Below are positions 7,595-13,415 of a stretch of DNA of 33,824 nucleotides, piece by piece. How positions within the stretch are numbered: the stretch's first letter is position 1; each line of letters opens with the position of its first letter. The stretch is taken from NCBI GenBank assembly GCA_963616135.1, contig CAVEJT010000006.1:1-33824 (forward strand), in the 5' to 3' direction. The notes under the pieces were generated by a model. The model was given only the letters and a program-made list of their open reading frames with translations. It was not told the origin of the DNA and ran no database searches. A program made the position numbers and the translations under genes. This DNA is from UMGS1613 sp963616135. GTDB taxonomy: Bacteria > Bacillota_I > Bacilli_A > RF39 > UBA660.

Positions 7595-8995
7595 ATGTAC
7601 GAAGAAAGAAAAGATAAATTTTCATTTAAAAGCTTTTTCTTAACAATTTTATTAGTGCTTTTATTTATATTTTTAATGTTATGGTTGTTTCCCACCAAAT
7701 GGGATGTAAATAAATTACAAAGTACTTATGATTTGGAAAGATTATCAGTTTTATATGATGAAATATTTGCAAATAATGTAGGAAGAATGAAAGATGCTGC
7801 TATAGGGTATTTTACTAATGAAAGAATGCCACAAGTAGTAGGTGAATCAAAAAAATTAACTTTACAAGAAATGTATGATTTACATTTAGTGTTAAAGATG
7901 AAAGATAAAGATGGTAAGGCTTGCCATGTAACTAAATCATATGTTGAAATGACTAAGTATTCTGAAGAATATAGACTTAAAGTTAACTTAAGTTGTGGAG
8001 ATGTAGAAGATTACATAATTGTATATTTAGGATGTTATAATTATTGTCCTGGTGGAATTTGTGAAAAAAGAGTACCAACTCCATCAAATGTTACAAAAAA
8101 TGAAGAACAAACTATAAATCCTGAAAATCCAGAAAGATATAGTTGTCAAGTAGTAAATGGTAATTATTATGATAAAAATGGTAATATAGTAAATAAACAA
8201 GCTTATGAATTATCTTGTAATGGTCCAACTCCAATAACTAAAAAGTATTTATATGAATATAAATTAGTAACTGATGATTGTGAGAATTGTAATAATTGGT
8301 CAAAATGGCAGAAAGAAGCTGTAACAGAAACTGATACAGTTAAGGTTCAAACTAAGACTGAAAAAGAATTTACAGGAAATAAAGAAGTAAAAATTCAAAC
8401 AGGAACTAAAACAGAGACAGTTGTCGTAGGGACAAAAAATGAAGAATATATCAAAAAGTATATTACAAAGTTGGTATATAAAGGCAAAAAAGATGTATGG
8501 GCCGGAACTACAACTAAGAAGGTTACTGAGGAAGTTCAAGTAGGTACAGTAACTACAAAAATAGGCGTAGAATCAGGAGCAAGGGTTCCAAATAATACAG
8601 CTACTAGAATATATAAACAAATAAGTGTAGATGAAGTTGAATCTTGTTCATACTGTACAAATAATTTATTATATACTTGGGAAATTTATGAGGTAACTCC
8701 AGTAATGGATGTTGTTGAAAAAGAAATAACAGTACCTGTTTATAAATCGGTAGATGTATTTGAAGAAGAGCAGGTACCAGTTTACGGATATAGGAAAGTT
8801 GATATTACAGAACAAGTTACTAAACCGGTATATGAAATTATTAAAGTTCCAACATATAAAGATGTAACTTATTATAGATACAGAACTTGTACATTCGTTA
8901 AAGGTATTACAGATATTAAATGGAGTGAAAGTAAATTTGATTCTAATTTAATAGGTAAAGGATATAAATTAACAGGAAATGTCAAGGAAATATAA
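7595..8995 (+). CDS. Membrane-anchored exported protein of unknown function
   Basis: 466 aa. I do not recognise the family. A short positively charged N-terminus leads to one membrane helix (residues ~13-32), and the rest should lie outside the cell. The ectodomain has several cysteine pairs (CYNYC, CENC, CSYC). It has a threonine/valine-rich central part (KVQTKTEKEFTGNKEVKIQT). Its C-terminal third is a ladder of V-P-V-Y/K-P-V-Y repeats separated by about 15-20 residues, ending in YYRYRTCTF and DIKWSESKFDS. The repeats suggest an extended, all-beta surface stalk. A strong consensus promoter and its own terminator make it a single-gene unit, probably well expressed. Surface or envelope structure is inference. 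Confidence 0.75.
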   Translation: MYEERKDKFSFKSFFLTILLVLLFIFLMLWLFPTKWDVNKLQSTYDLERLSVLYDEIFANNVGRMKDAAIGYFTNERMPQVVGESKKLTLQEMYDLHLVLKMKDKDGKACHVTKSYVEMTKYSEEYRLKVNLSCGDVEDYIIVYLGCYNYCPGGICEKRVPTPSNVTKNEEQTINPENPERYSCQVVNGNYYDKNGNIVNKQAYELSCNGPTPITKKYLYEYKLVTDDCENCNNWSKWQKEAVTETDTVKVQTKTEKEFTGNKEVKIQTGTKTETVVVGTKNEEYIKKYITKLVYKGKKDVWAGTTTKKVTEEVQVGTVTTKIGVESGARVPNNTATRIYKQISVDEVESCSYCTNNLLYTWEIYEVTPVMDVVEKEITVPVYKSVDVFEEEQVPVYGYRKVDITEQVTKPVYEIIKVPTYKDVTYYRYRTCTFVKGITDIKWSESKFDSNLIGKGYKLTGNVKEI

Positions 8996-9019
8996 AAAAG
9001 TGTTTTATGCACTTTTTTT
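8994..9019 (+). terminator. Terminator of the 466-aa gene
   Basis: AAAAAAGTG, 7-nt loop, CACTTTTTTT (stem 8994-9002 with 9010-9018). The stop codon TAA lies inside the A-run. Confidence 0.7.
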
Positions 9020-9061
9020 GCGCCTTTTTCGTTTGACAAAAGGTGCTGTATATGTTAAGAT
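9020..9061 (+). promoter_or_regulatory. Promoter of the 139-aa gene with an inverted repeat around the -35
   Basis: TTGACA (9033-9038), 17 bp, TAAGAT (9056-9061) preceded by TGT. The -35 sits in the loop of an inverted repeat, GCGCCTTTT (9020-9028) with AAAAGGTGC (9038-9046), which could be an operator or part of the preceding terminator. Confidence 0.65.
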
Positions 9062-9097
9062 TATTATAGTAGATTAGAGTAACATAGGAGGTGAACT

Positions 9098-9517
9098 ATG
9101 AAAGAAACATATATATTTGATTATGTAAATGAGAATGAATTCAAAAAGTTAGAAAGGGCTATTAAAAAATATAATATGTTAGCTTACAAGAAATTATATT
9201 TTGAATATTATCCAGCTTTAAAAGAAGGAAATTTTTTAGGAAAAGTTATTTCAACTAATCAATCAAATAACACTACAACTTATGAATTAAAACTACCAAC
9301 TGATGCTATGTTTTCAAAAGTTCACGGTGATATTAAATTATATTATTTAGTTTATAACAATGATCGAATAGTTATGCTAGATAAATTTGAACCTATGGAT
9401 ATTTTAAGTGAGGGGCATGCTTCAGAATTAGTTACATATAAAGGTGTAATGGTTTCAAAAGAACATGCTGAAAAAGATATGTTTAAAATTAATTTATTAA
9501 ATATGATTCAAAAATAA
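9098..9517 (+). CDS. Conserved-looking hypothetical protein, 139 aa
   Basis: I do not recognise the family. 139 aa, no signal peptide or membrane span, mixed alpha/beta composition. A helical N-terminus (YVNENEFKKLERAIKKYNML) is followed by strand-rich sequence (TTYELKLPTD, IKLYYLVYNNDRIVML). It has no cysteine and no evident catalytic motif. AGGAGGTGA SD, own consensus promoter and terminator, so it is a single-gene unit. Possibly a small cytoplasmic regulatory or structural protein; nothing more can be said from sequence alone. Confidence 0.65.
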   Translation: MKETYIFDYVNENEFKKLERAIKKYNMLAYKKLYFEYYPALKEGNFLGKVISTNQSNNTTTYELKLPTDAMFSKVHGDIKLYYLVYNNDRIVMLDKFEPMDILSEGHASELVTYKGVMVSKEHAEKDMFKINLLNMIQK

Positions 9518-9545
9518 AAAAAGATAAACTTTGTCTTTTTTTATT
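9516..9545 (+). terminator. Terminator of the 139-aa gene
   Basis: AAAAAAAGATA (9516-9526) with TGTCTTTTTTT (9532-9542), one G.U, 5-nt loop. Confidence 0.7.
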
Positions 9546-9590
9546 TTAATCAATTTTTAAAATTAATTATTTATATCGTATTGTATCTAG

Positions 9591-9631
9591 ATTTTGTTTT
9601 GTTAATAGTTTAGTGTATACTAAAACAAAAT
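9591..9631. repeat. Nested inverted repeats upstream of the small-peptide locus
   Basis: ATTTTGTTTT (9591-9600) is perfectly complementary to AAAACAAAAT (9622-9631). Inside and overlapping is a second palindrome, TTTAGT-GTAT-ACTAAA (9609-9624). It sits about 20 bp before the -35 of the 27-aa peptide promoter. It could be an operator, a cruciform or remnant terminator; the sequence does not decide. The rest of 9543-9650 holds nothing I can name. Confidence 0.45.
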
Positions 9632-9651
9632 TTCATTTAAACAAAAAGCAC

Positions 9652-9680
9652 TTGTACAAAGAACAAATGTTTGTTATAAT
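9652..9680 (+). promoter_or_regulatory. SOS-type promoter of the 27-aa peptide: LexA box in the spacer
   Basis: TTGTAC (9652-9657), 17-bp spacer, TATAAT (9675-9680). The spacer contains GAACAAATGTTTG (9661-9673), identical over 13 bases to the LexA box in front of lexA (16436-16448, opposite strand). The spacer position is the same as for the LexA box in the promoter of the divergent 47-aa peptide (16474-16487). Transcription should start near 9688. LexA control is inferred from this match. Confidence 0.75.
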
Positions 9681-9743
9681 TATATATAGGAACACTTGAT
9701 AGTTGGGTGGAGCCAAACTTCTTGAAAGAAGGGAGGCGAGAAT

Positions 9744-9827
9744 ATGAACAAGAAGGATTTTTTAATTCTATCTCTAGTAATAATTATCTTCCTTTTACTA
9801 TTCTTACTATTTATAGTATTAATATAA
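9744..9827 (+). CDS. 27-aa hydrophobic peptide, candidate SOS-induced type I toxin
   Basis: Short ORF below usual gene-calling limits. It starts with MNKKDF and continues as about 20 almost purely aliphatic/aromatic residues (Leu, Ile, Val, Phe), ending at the membrane-facing end without a charged tail. A single membrane helix is the only reasonable prediction. A strong SD, GGGAGG (9731-9736), stands 7 nt before the ATG. The promoter has a LexA box, the mRNA ends are complementary, and a convergent antisense promoter lies at 9943-9971. Size and context recall TisB of E. coli (29 aa, LexA-controlled, antisense IstR-1) and plasmid Fst, but I see no sequence similarity to either. Alternative: a leader peptide or harmless small membrane protein. 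Toxicity is inference. Confidence 0.65.
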   Translation: MNKKDFLILSLVIIIFLLLFLLFIVLI

Positions 9828-9833
9828 AAGAAA

Positions 9834-9936
9834 TCCACCTAACTCAGCAATGATTTAGGTGGAAACCAAATTTATGGCAACACTCAACATGCGATATTAA
9901 GTGTTCCTTTAATATTTTATGAAGATTTCTTCATCT
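9834..9936 (-). ncRNA. Candidate antisense (antitoxin) RNA, convergent with the 27-aa peptide mRNA
   Basis: The promoter at 9943-9971 would start an RNA near 9936, reading leftwards into the 3' part of the peptide mRNA. It should end at the hairpin 9863-9834 (9-bp stem), followed on this strand by TTTCTTTT. That gives about 100-110 nt. It is fully complementary to the mRNA 3' region. Through two direct repeats it can also pair in trans with the mRNA 5' leader: 9855-9873 is a copy of 9703-9720 (17 of 18 positions can pair, counting G.U), and 9879-9887 is a copy of 9691-9699. The elements are seen directly; expression is predicted. Confidence 0.6.
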
Positions 9937-9942
9937 ATATAC

Positions 9943-9971
9943 ATAATAACATAAAAACGACTTTTTGACAA
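9943..9971 (-). promoter_or_regulatory. Promoter of the antisense RNA
   Basis: On the minus strand: TTGTCA (9971-9966), exactly 17 bp, TATTAT (9948-9943), with TGT in front of the -10 (extended -10). No LexA box is visible, so it should be constitutive. The -35 lies in the loop of the terminator hairpin 9954-9979. Confidence 0.65.
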
Positions 9972-9986
9972 GTCGTTTTATTTTTT
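9951..9986. terminator. Bidirectional terminator (tRNA operon from the right, peptide mRNA from the left)
   Basis: AAAACGACTT (9954-9963) pairs with AAGTCGTTTT (9970-9979). T-run ATTTTTT on the plus strand, TTTTTAT on the minus strand. A second small hairpin CTCGAA-AAA-TTCGAG (9989-10003) lies between it and the tRNA-Leu end. Confidence 0.8.
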
Positions 9987-10015
9987 ACTCGAAAAATTCG
10001 AGTTTAGTATCAATC

Positions 10016-10100
10016 TGGTGCGAGTGAAGGGACTTGAACCCCCATGCCGTAAGGCGCTAGATCCTAAGTCTAGTGCGTCTGCCAATTTCGCCACACTCGC
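10016..10100 (-). tRNA. tRNA-Leu (anticodon UAG)
   Basis: 85 nt with a long variable arm. Minus strand begins GCGAGTGTGGCG and ends CACTCGCACCA. The acceptor stem GCGAGTG/CACTCGC is perfect, and the anticodon loop CTTAGGA gives UAG (reads CUA and other CUN). CCA is encoded. It lies 10 nt downstream of tRNA-Ile2 in the same transcript. Confidence 0.96.
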
Positions 10101-10110
10101 AAATAAAAAA

Positions 10111-10187
10111 TGGTGGATCTTGTAGGACTCGAACCTACGACCGCCCGGTTATGAGCCGGATGCTCTAACCAACTGAGCTAAAGATCC
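10111..10187 (-). tRNA. tRNA-Ile2 (CAU, lysidine-modified) gene
   Basis: 77 nt, CCA encoded. Anticodon loop CTCATAA. The CAT anticodon could mean Met, but the body (TTTAGCTCAGTTGGTTAG, GGCTCATAACC, GGTCGTAGGTTCGAGTCC) matches the Bacillus tRNA-Ile2 almost base for base and differs from the elongator tRNA-Met at 20423, which has TTCATAC. So I call Ile2, whose C34 is converted to lysidine by TilS to read AUA, a heavily used codon in this AT-rich genome. Confidence 0.88.
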
Positions 10188-10199
10188 ATCGACTTAATT

Positions 10200-10228
10200 A
10201 ATATATCATATATTTTTGTAACTTGCAA
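10200..10228 (-). promoter_or_regulatory. Promoter of the tRNA-Ile2/tRNA-Leu operon
   Basis: Minus strand: TTGCAA (10228-10223), 17 bp, TATATT (10205-10200), with TGA before it. The tRNA-Met gene at 20423 has the same TTGCAA -35 and spacing. Confidence 0.75.
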
Positions 10229-10386
10229 TACTTTTTAATAAAAAAATTTAACTTTTGTAAAGATGTTATAATTAAAAAATATAATTACAAAAATTTTTAA
10301 CTATATTAGTCATTCAAAATAATTTCAATTGTTTGAATATATGTTTTTTTATTGATATACACGAAAAATATATAAATATGAATAAT

Positions 10387-10415
10387 TTGACAAAATGGAT
10401 TAAATGTGTTATTAT
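10387..10415 (+). promoter_or_regulatory. Promoter of the 483-aa lipoprotein
   Basis: TTGACA (10387-10392), 17 bp, TATTAT (10410-10415). An upstream in-frame ATG at 10404 lies inside this promoter, which is why 10440 is taken as the start. Between the tRNA promoter and this one (10229-10386) only a weak -10 (10267) and a hairpin with T7 (10312-10353) are visible. Confidence 0.8.
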
Positions 10416-10439
10416 ATGCAACATCTAAGGGGGAATATT

Positions 10440-11891
10440 ATGAAAAAGTTAGATAAGATAACTAGTTTAAAAATAGCGGCTTTATCACTAGCTGGGCTTA
10501 TTACTGTAACAGGTTTGTCTGGATGTAAAAAAGATAATAAAGCAAATGATATAAACGGTGATAATTCTATTATTTCGATGGAAGATTTAACCAATTCTGA
10601 AATACAAAAGTTAATGGATTTATTACCAGGAGTAAATAAAGAAACTATAGAAAATGCATCTCTTATAATTTTATTAGATAAGTTAGCGCCTTTAAATGAA
10701 AATGGACAAATAAATGCTGATAATCTTTCTAAATTCAAAGGAAGAATAGATTCTGATAATATGATTAACGATTTTAATTCTGTTCAAAGTATTTTAATTC
10801 AAGCTATGATAGATGAAAAAAGTTTAATATCTACCAAAGATTTATTTTATGAAAACGATTCTAAAATACTTGGTTATATTGAGGGTATTGTTAGTAATTT
10901 AATAAGTGGTGCGAATTCTGGGAATAAAGATGTTGTTCAAGCTGAATATAATAAACTTAAAACTTTATTCGTTGATGAGAAAGATTATACAGTAGATGGA
11001 TTTACTTTTGGAATTTGGGATTTAAGTGATTCAGCTAAGGCTTTTGCCACTATGGATGCACAAGTTGCTACATATTATGCAAAAAGTTATGTATCAAATG
11101 AAGATCTTACTTCAATGGAATCTAGAACCCATGATCAAAATAATAAAGCTTATATTAAGAGTAAATTAGAAGTTTTAAGAAATATGATGAATGAAGAATC
11201 TAAAATAGATATACAAAAAGAATTTAATGATAAATATAAAGAAATAAGTAATTTATTAAATAATAAAATTTCTGTAAGTAATAAAACAGTAAAAGATTTA
11301 ATCAAATTTATGAATTTAAAATACTTATCTTCTGATTCTATAGCTACTAAAGATAGAAATTCTATATTAGGTAATTATGATAATAAAGATATAGAGGATG
11401 CACTTCTTGCTATTGATGCAATTTGTAGTTATAATTTACAAAATTCTAATGATGCAATTTTATTCTCAAATTTCTTATTAGATAGTTATAAGAAAACTGA
11501 ATCTGGAAAAATTGATATAGCTGCTCTTGATTTTACTTTACATAAATCTATTATGACTTTAAAAACTGTTAATAGTGATGCCTCTTATGGTAATATAGAT
11601 GGTAATGGATATTTTAAAAATTTATATAAAGTTTTAACTAAACAAAATTTTACTCATGAGTATTATGATGAAAATAAAAAAATTGTAAGTAAACAAGTAT
11701 CATGGCAAAATATAAGTGATGGTGTAAATTTTGTTGATAATGAAATGATTAATTATACTTTATCTAAATTACCAAATATTAAAGAGTTAGATTCTTATAA
11801 AAAATTATCAAATGAAAACTTGGTTCAATCTATTCAATATATTCAAAATGTAATGACTGGAGAATGTAGAAAAGTTGATTTTGTTAAATAA
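10440..11891 (+). CDS. Exported lipoprotein of unknown function
   Basis: 483 aa. I do not recognise the family. Lipoprotein signal peptide: MKKLDK, hydrophobic stretch, lipobox LSGC with C29 as the lipid-attached residue, then KKDNKAND. The mature part is mainly helical and rich in Asn, Asp and Lys, with no repeats and no catalytic motif I can see. No cysteines are conserved in CxxC form, and a lone pair lies near the C-terminus and mid-protein. SD AAGGGGGA is very close to the start. The same promoter type and SD serve the 466-aa surface protein, so the two may be expressed together. Substrate-binding or envelope role is a guess. Own terminator, single-gene unit. Confidence 0.75.
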   Translation: MKKLDKITSLKIAALSLAGLITVTGLSGCKKDNKANDINGDNSIISMEDLTNSEIQKLMDLLPGVNKETIENASLIILLDKLAPLNENGQINADNLSKFKGRIDSDNMINDFNSVQSILIQAMIDEKSLISTKDLFYENDSKILGYIEGIVSNLISGANSGNKDVVQAEYNKLKTLFVDEKDYTVDGFTFGIWDLSDSAKAFATMDAQVATYYAKSYVSNEDLTSMESRTHDQNNKAYIKSKLEVLRNMMNEESKIDIQKEFNDKYKEISNLLNNKISVSNKTVKDLIKFMNLKYLSSDSIATKDRNSILGNYDNKDIEDALLAIDAICSYNLQNSNDAILFSNFLLDSYKKTESGKIDIAALDFTLHKSIMTLKTVNSDASYGNIDGNGYFKNLYKVLTKQNFTHEYYDENKKIVSKQVSWQNISDGVNFVDNEMINYTLSKLPNIKELDSYKKLSNENLVQSIQYIQNVMTGECRKVDFVK

Positions 11892-11914
11892 AAGTACTTT
11901 TGTACTTTTTTTTT
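11891..11914 (+). terminator. Terminator of the 483-aa lipoprotein
   Basis: AAAGTAC (11891-11897), TTTT loop, GTACTTT (11902-11908), T-run to 11914. Confidence 0.85.
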
Positions 11915-11943
11915 GTTAATATAAATATAAGTTATGATATAAT
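11913..11943 (+). promoter_or_regulatory. Promoter of cysS
   Basis: Extended -10 TGATATAAT (box 11938-11943). The likely -35 is TTGTTA (11913-11918) with a 19-bp spacer. Only 18 nt separate the -10 and the ATG, with GAAGTGAT as SD. The -35 falls in the T-run of the preceding terminator. Confidence 0.55.
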
Positions 11944-11961
11944 TAAATAGGAAGTGATTTT

Positions 11962-13353
11962 ATGAAATTATATAATACGTTGACTAGAAGTATTGAAGAA
12001 TTTGTTCCAAATAATAAGGATATGGTTACTATGTATACTTGTGGACCTACTGTGTACCATTATGCACATATAGGTAATCTTAGAACTTATATAATGGAAG
12101 ATGTTTTGGAAAAAAGTTTAAATTATATAGGATACAATGTTAAAAGATGTATGAATATTACGGATGTTGGGCATTTAACTAGTGATGCTGATACAGGTGA
12201 GGATAAGATGCTTAAGGGGGCTAAAAGAGAACATAAATCTGTTCTTGATATAGCACGTATGTATACTGATGCTTTTAAAACAGATTGTTCTAAGTTAAAT
12301 ATTAAGTGGCCTAGTATTGTTGTTCCAGCAACTTCTTTAATTGATGATTATATAAAGTTTATAAAAAAATTAGAAGAGACTGGTTATGCGTATGTTAGTG
12401 GTGGTAATGTTTATTTTGATACATCAAAATTAAAGGAATATTATGTTCTTACTAACCATACTGAAGATTCATTAATCGAAGCTGTTAGAACTGATGTTGA
12501 AATTGATTCAAATAAAAAAAATAAAAATGATTTTGTCCTTTGGTTTACTAAATCTAAATTTGATTCTCAAGAACTTAAATGGGATTCACCATGGGGAGTT
12601 GGATATCCTGGATGGCATATTGAGTGTTCTTGTATTTCTCTTAAGTATTTAGGAGAAAATTTAGATATTCATTGTGGTGGGGTTGATAATATTTTTCCTC
12701 ATCATACTAATGAGATAGCGCAGACTGAAAGTTATATAGGCCATAAATGGTGTAATTATTGGTTTCATCCAGAACATTTAAATGATAAATCTGGTAAAAT
12801 GAGTAAGTCAAAAGGGGAATTTTTAACTGTTTCACTTTTAGAAGAAAAAGGATATAATCCTATCGTATATAGATTGTTTTGCCTGCAATCTCATTACCAT
12901 AAACAATTAGTTTTTTCTTATGATTCTTTAGATAGTGCGGTTAATACATATAATAAGCTTATAAATAAAATAAAATCTATAAAGAGTGATGATAGTAATT
13001 TAAATACTGATGAATTTAATAAGTATAAATCAAAATTTAAATATGAACTTGAAAATGATTTAAACACTTCAAATGCTTTAACTGTTCTTTATGATGTTAT
13101 TAAATCTGATATTAATAATACTACTAAATTAGAACTTATTAAAGATTTTGATAAGGTATTAAGTTTAAATTTATTAACTAATGATGAAGTAGATAAAGAT
13201 GTTTTAGATTATATAAATAGCAAAATAGAAGAAAGAAAACAAGCTAAGAGTAATAAGGATTATGAGAGAGCCGATTTAATAAGAAAAGAGTTAGAAGATA
13301 AAGGGATTATTTTAAAAGATACAAGAGAAGGTACAATTTATGAAATAAGATAG
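11962..13353 (+). CDS. cysS: Cysteinyl-tRNA synthetase
   Basis: Class I synthetase charging tRNA-Cys. 463 aa, normal. Signature sites: C27-G-P-T-V with HIGN at 36-39, a zinc site made of C27, a cysteine in ECSC (222/224) and H247/H248 (FPHHTNE), and KMSKS at 279-283. A C-terminal helical domain (ERADLIRKELEDKGIILKDT) contains the family ending. No T-box precedes it, unlike tyrS and gltX here; the promoter lies directly at the gene. Confidence 0.97.
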   Translation: MKLYNTLTRSIEEFVPNNKDMVTMYTCGPTVYHYAHIGNLRTYIMEDVLEKSLNYIGYNVKRCMNITDVGHLTSDADTGEDKMLKGAKREHKSVLDIARMYTDAFKTDCSKLNIKWPSIVVPATSLIDDYIKFIKKLEETGYAYVSGGNVYFDTSKLKEYYVLTNHTEDSLIEAVRTDVEIDSNKKNKNDFVLWFTKSKFDSQELKWDSPWGVGYPGWHIECSCISLKYLGENLDIHCGGVDNIFPHHTNEIAQTESYIGHKWCNYWFHPEHLNDKSGKMSKSKGEFLTVSLLEEKGYNPIVYRLFCLQSHYHKQLVFSYDSLDSAVNTYNKLINKIKSIKSDDSNLNTDEFNKYKSKFKYELENDLNTSNALTVLYDVIKSDINNTTKLELIKDFDKVLSLNLLTNDEVDKDVLDYINSKIEERKQAKSNKDYERADLIRKELEDKGIILKDTREGTIYEIR

Positions 13354-13369
13354 TTTTCTATCTTTTTTT
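13347..13369 (+). terminator. Terminator of cysS
   Basis: AAGATAG (13347-13353), TTTT loop, CTATCTT (13358-13364), T-run. The stop codon is inside the 5' arm. Confidence 0.85.
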
Positions 13370-13371
13370 AT

Positions 13372-13415
13372 TTGACAGTAATTTAAAAATTGGATATAAT
13401 GAGGATGGTGATGGT
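13372..13415 (+). promoter_or_regulatory. Promoter-SD module of the truB operon
   Basis: TTGACA (13372-13377), 17 bp, TATAAT (13395-13400), N6, GGTGAT, N3, ATG. Consensus on both hexamers; predicted leader about 9 nt. Confidence 0.8.

Larger units (their letters stand above)
9688..9986 (+). ncRNA. Structured mRNA of the 27-aa peptide with complementary 5' and 3' ends
   Basis: Predicted transcript from the promoter at 9675. The first bases, GGAACACTTGATA (9689-9701), are complementary to TATTAAGTGTTCC (9895-9907), 13 bp with one G.U. TTGGGTGGA (9703-9711) can pair with TCCACCTAA (9834-9842), which can instead form a local hairpin with TTAGGTGGA (9855-9863). A hairpin CTTCTT-GA-AAGAAG (9718-9731) abuts the SD. 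The first clear sense-strand terminator is AAAACGACTT/AAGTCGTTTT at 9954-9979 with T's to 9986. Closed ends and competing helices are typical of type I toxin mRNAs. The exact 3' end is unknown; it may be near 9910. Confidence 0.6.

Noticed and set aside
8300..8539. Minus-strand ORF of 79 codons inside the 466-aa gene.
   Set aside because: Low-complexity shadow frame (Phe, Ser, Cys) without SD or promoter. The same applies to the other opposite-strand ORFs within tyrS, folD, rpsB, tsf, tgt and comEA.
9689..9907. The 13-bp inverted repeat GGAACACTTGATA/TATTAAGTGTTCC could be the ends of a MITE-like element of ~219 bp.
   Set aside because: No target-site duplication flanks it, the promoter lies just outside the left end so that the repeat begins at the predicted +1, and the inside has toxin-type elements. 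RNA end pairing explains it better, though a genome search for further copies would settle it.
10111..10187. tRNA with CAT anticodon as a second elongator tRNA-Met.
   Set aside because: The body matches tRNA-Ile2 closely and has CTCATAA in the loop; the true elongator Met is at 20423.
10404..10439. Upstream in-frame ATG at 10404 as start of the lipoprotein.
   Set aside because: It falls inside the promoter (between -35 and -10), lacks an SD, and would put charged/polar residues ahead of the signal peptide.
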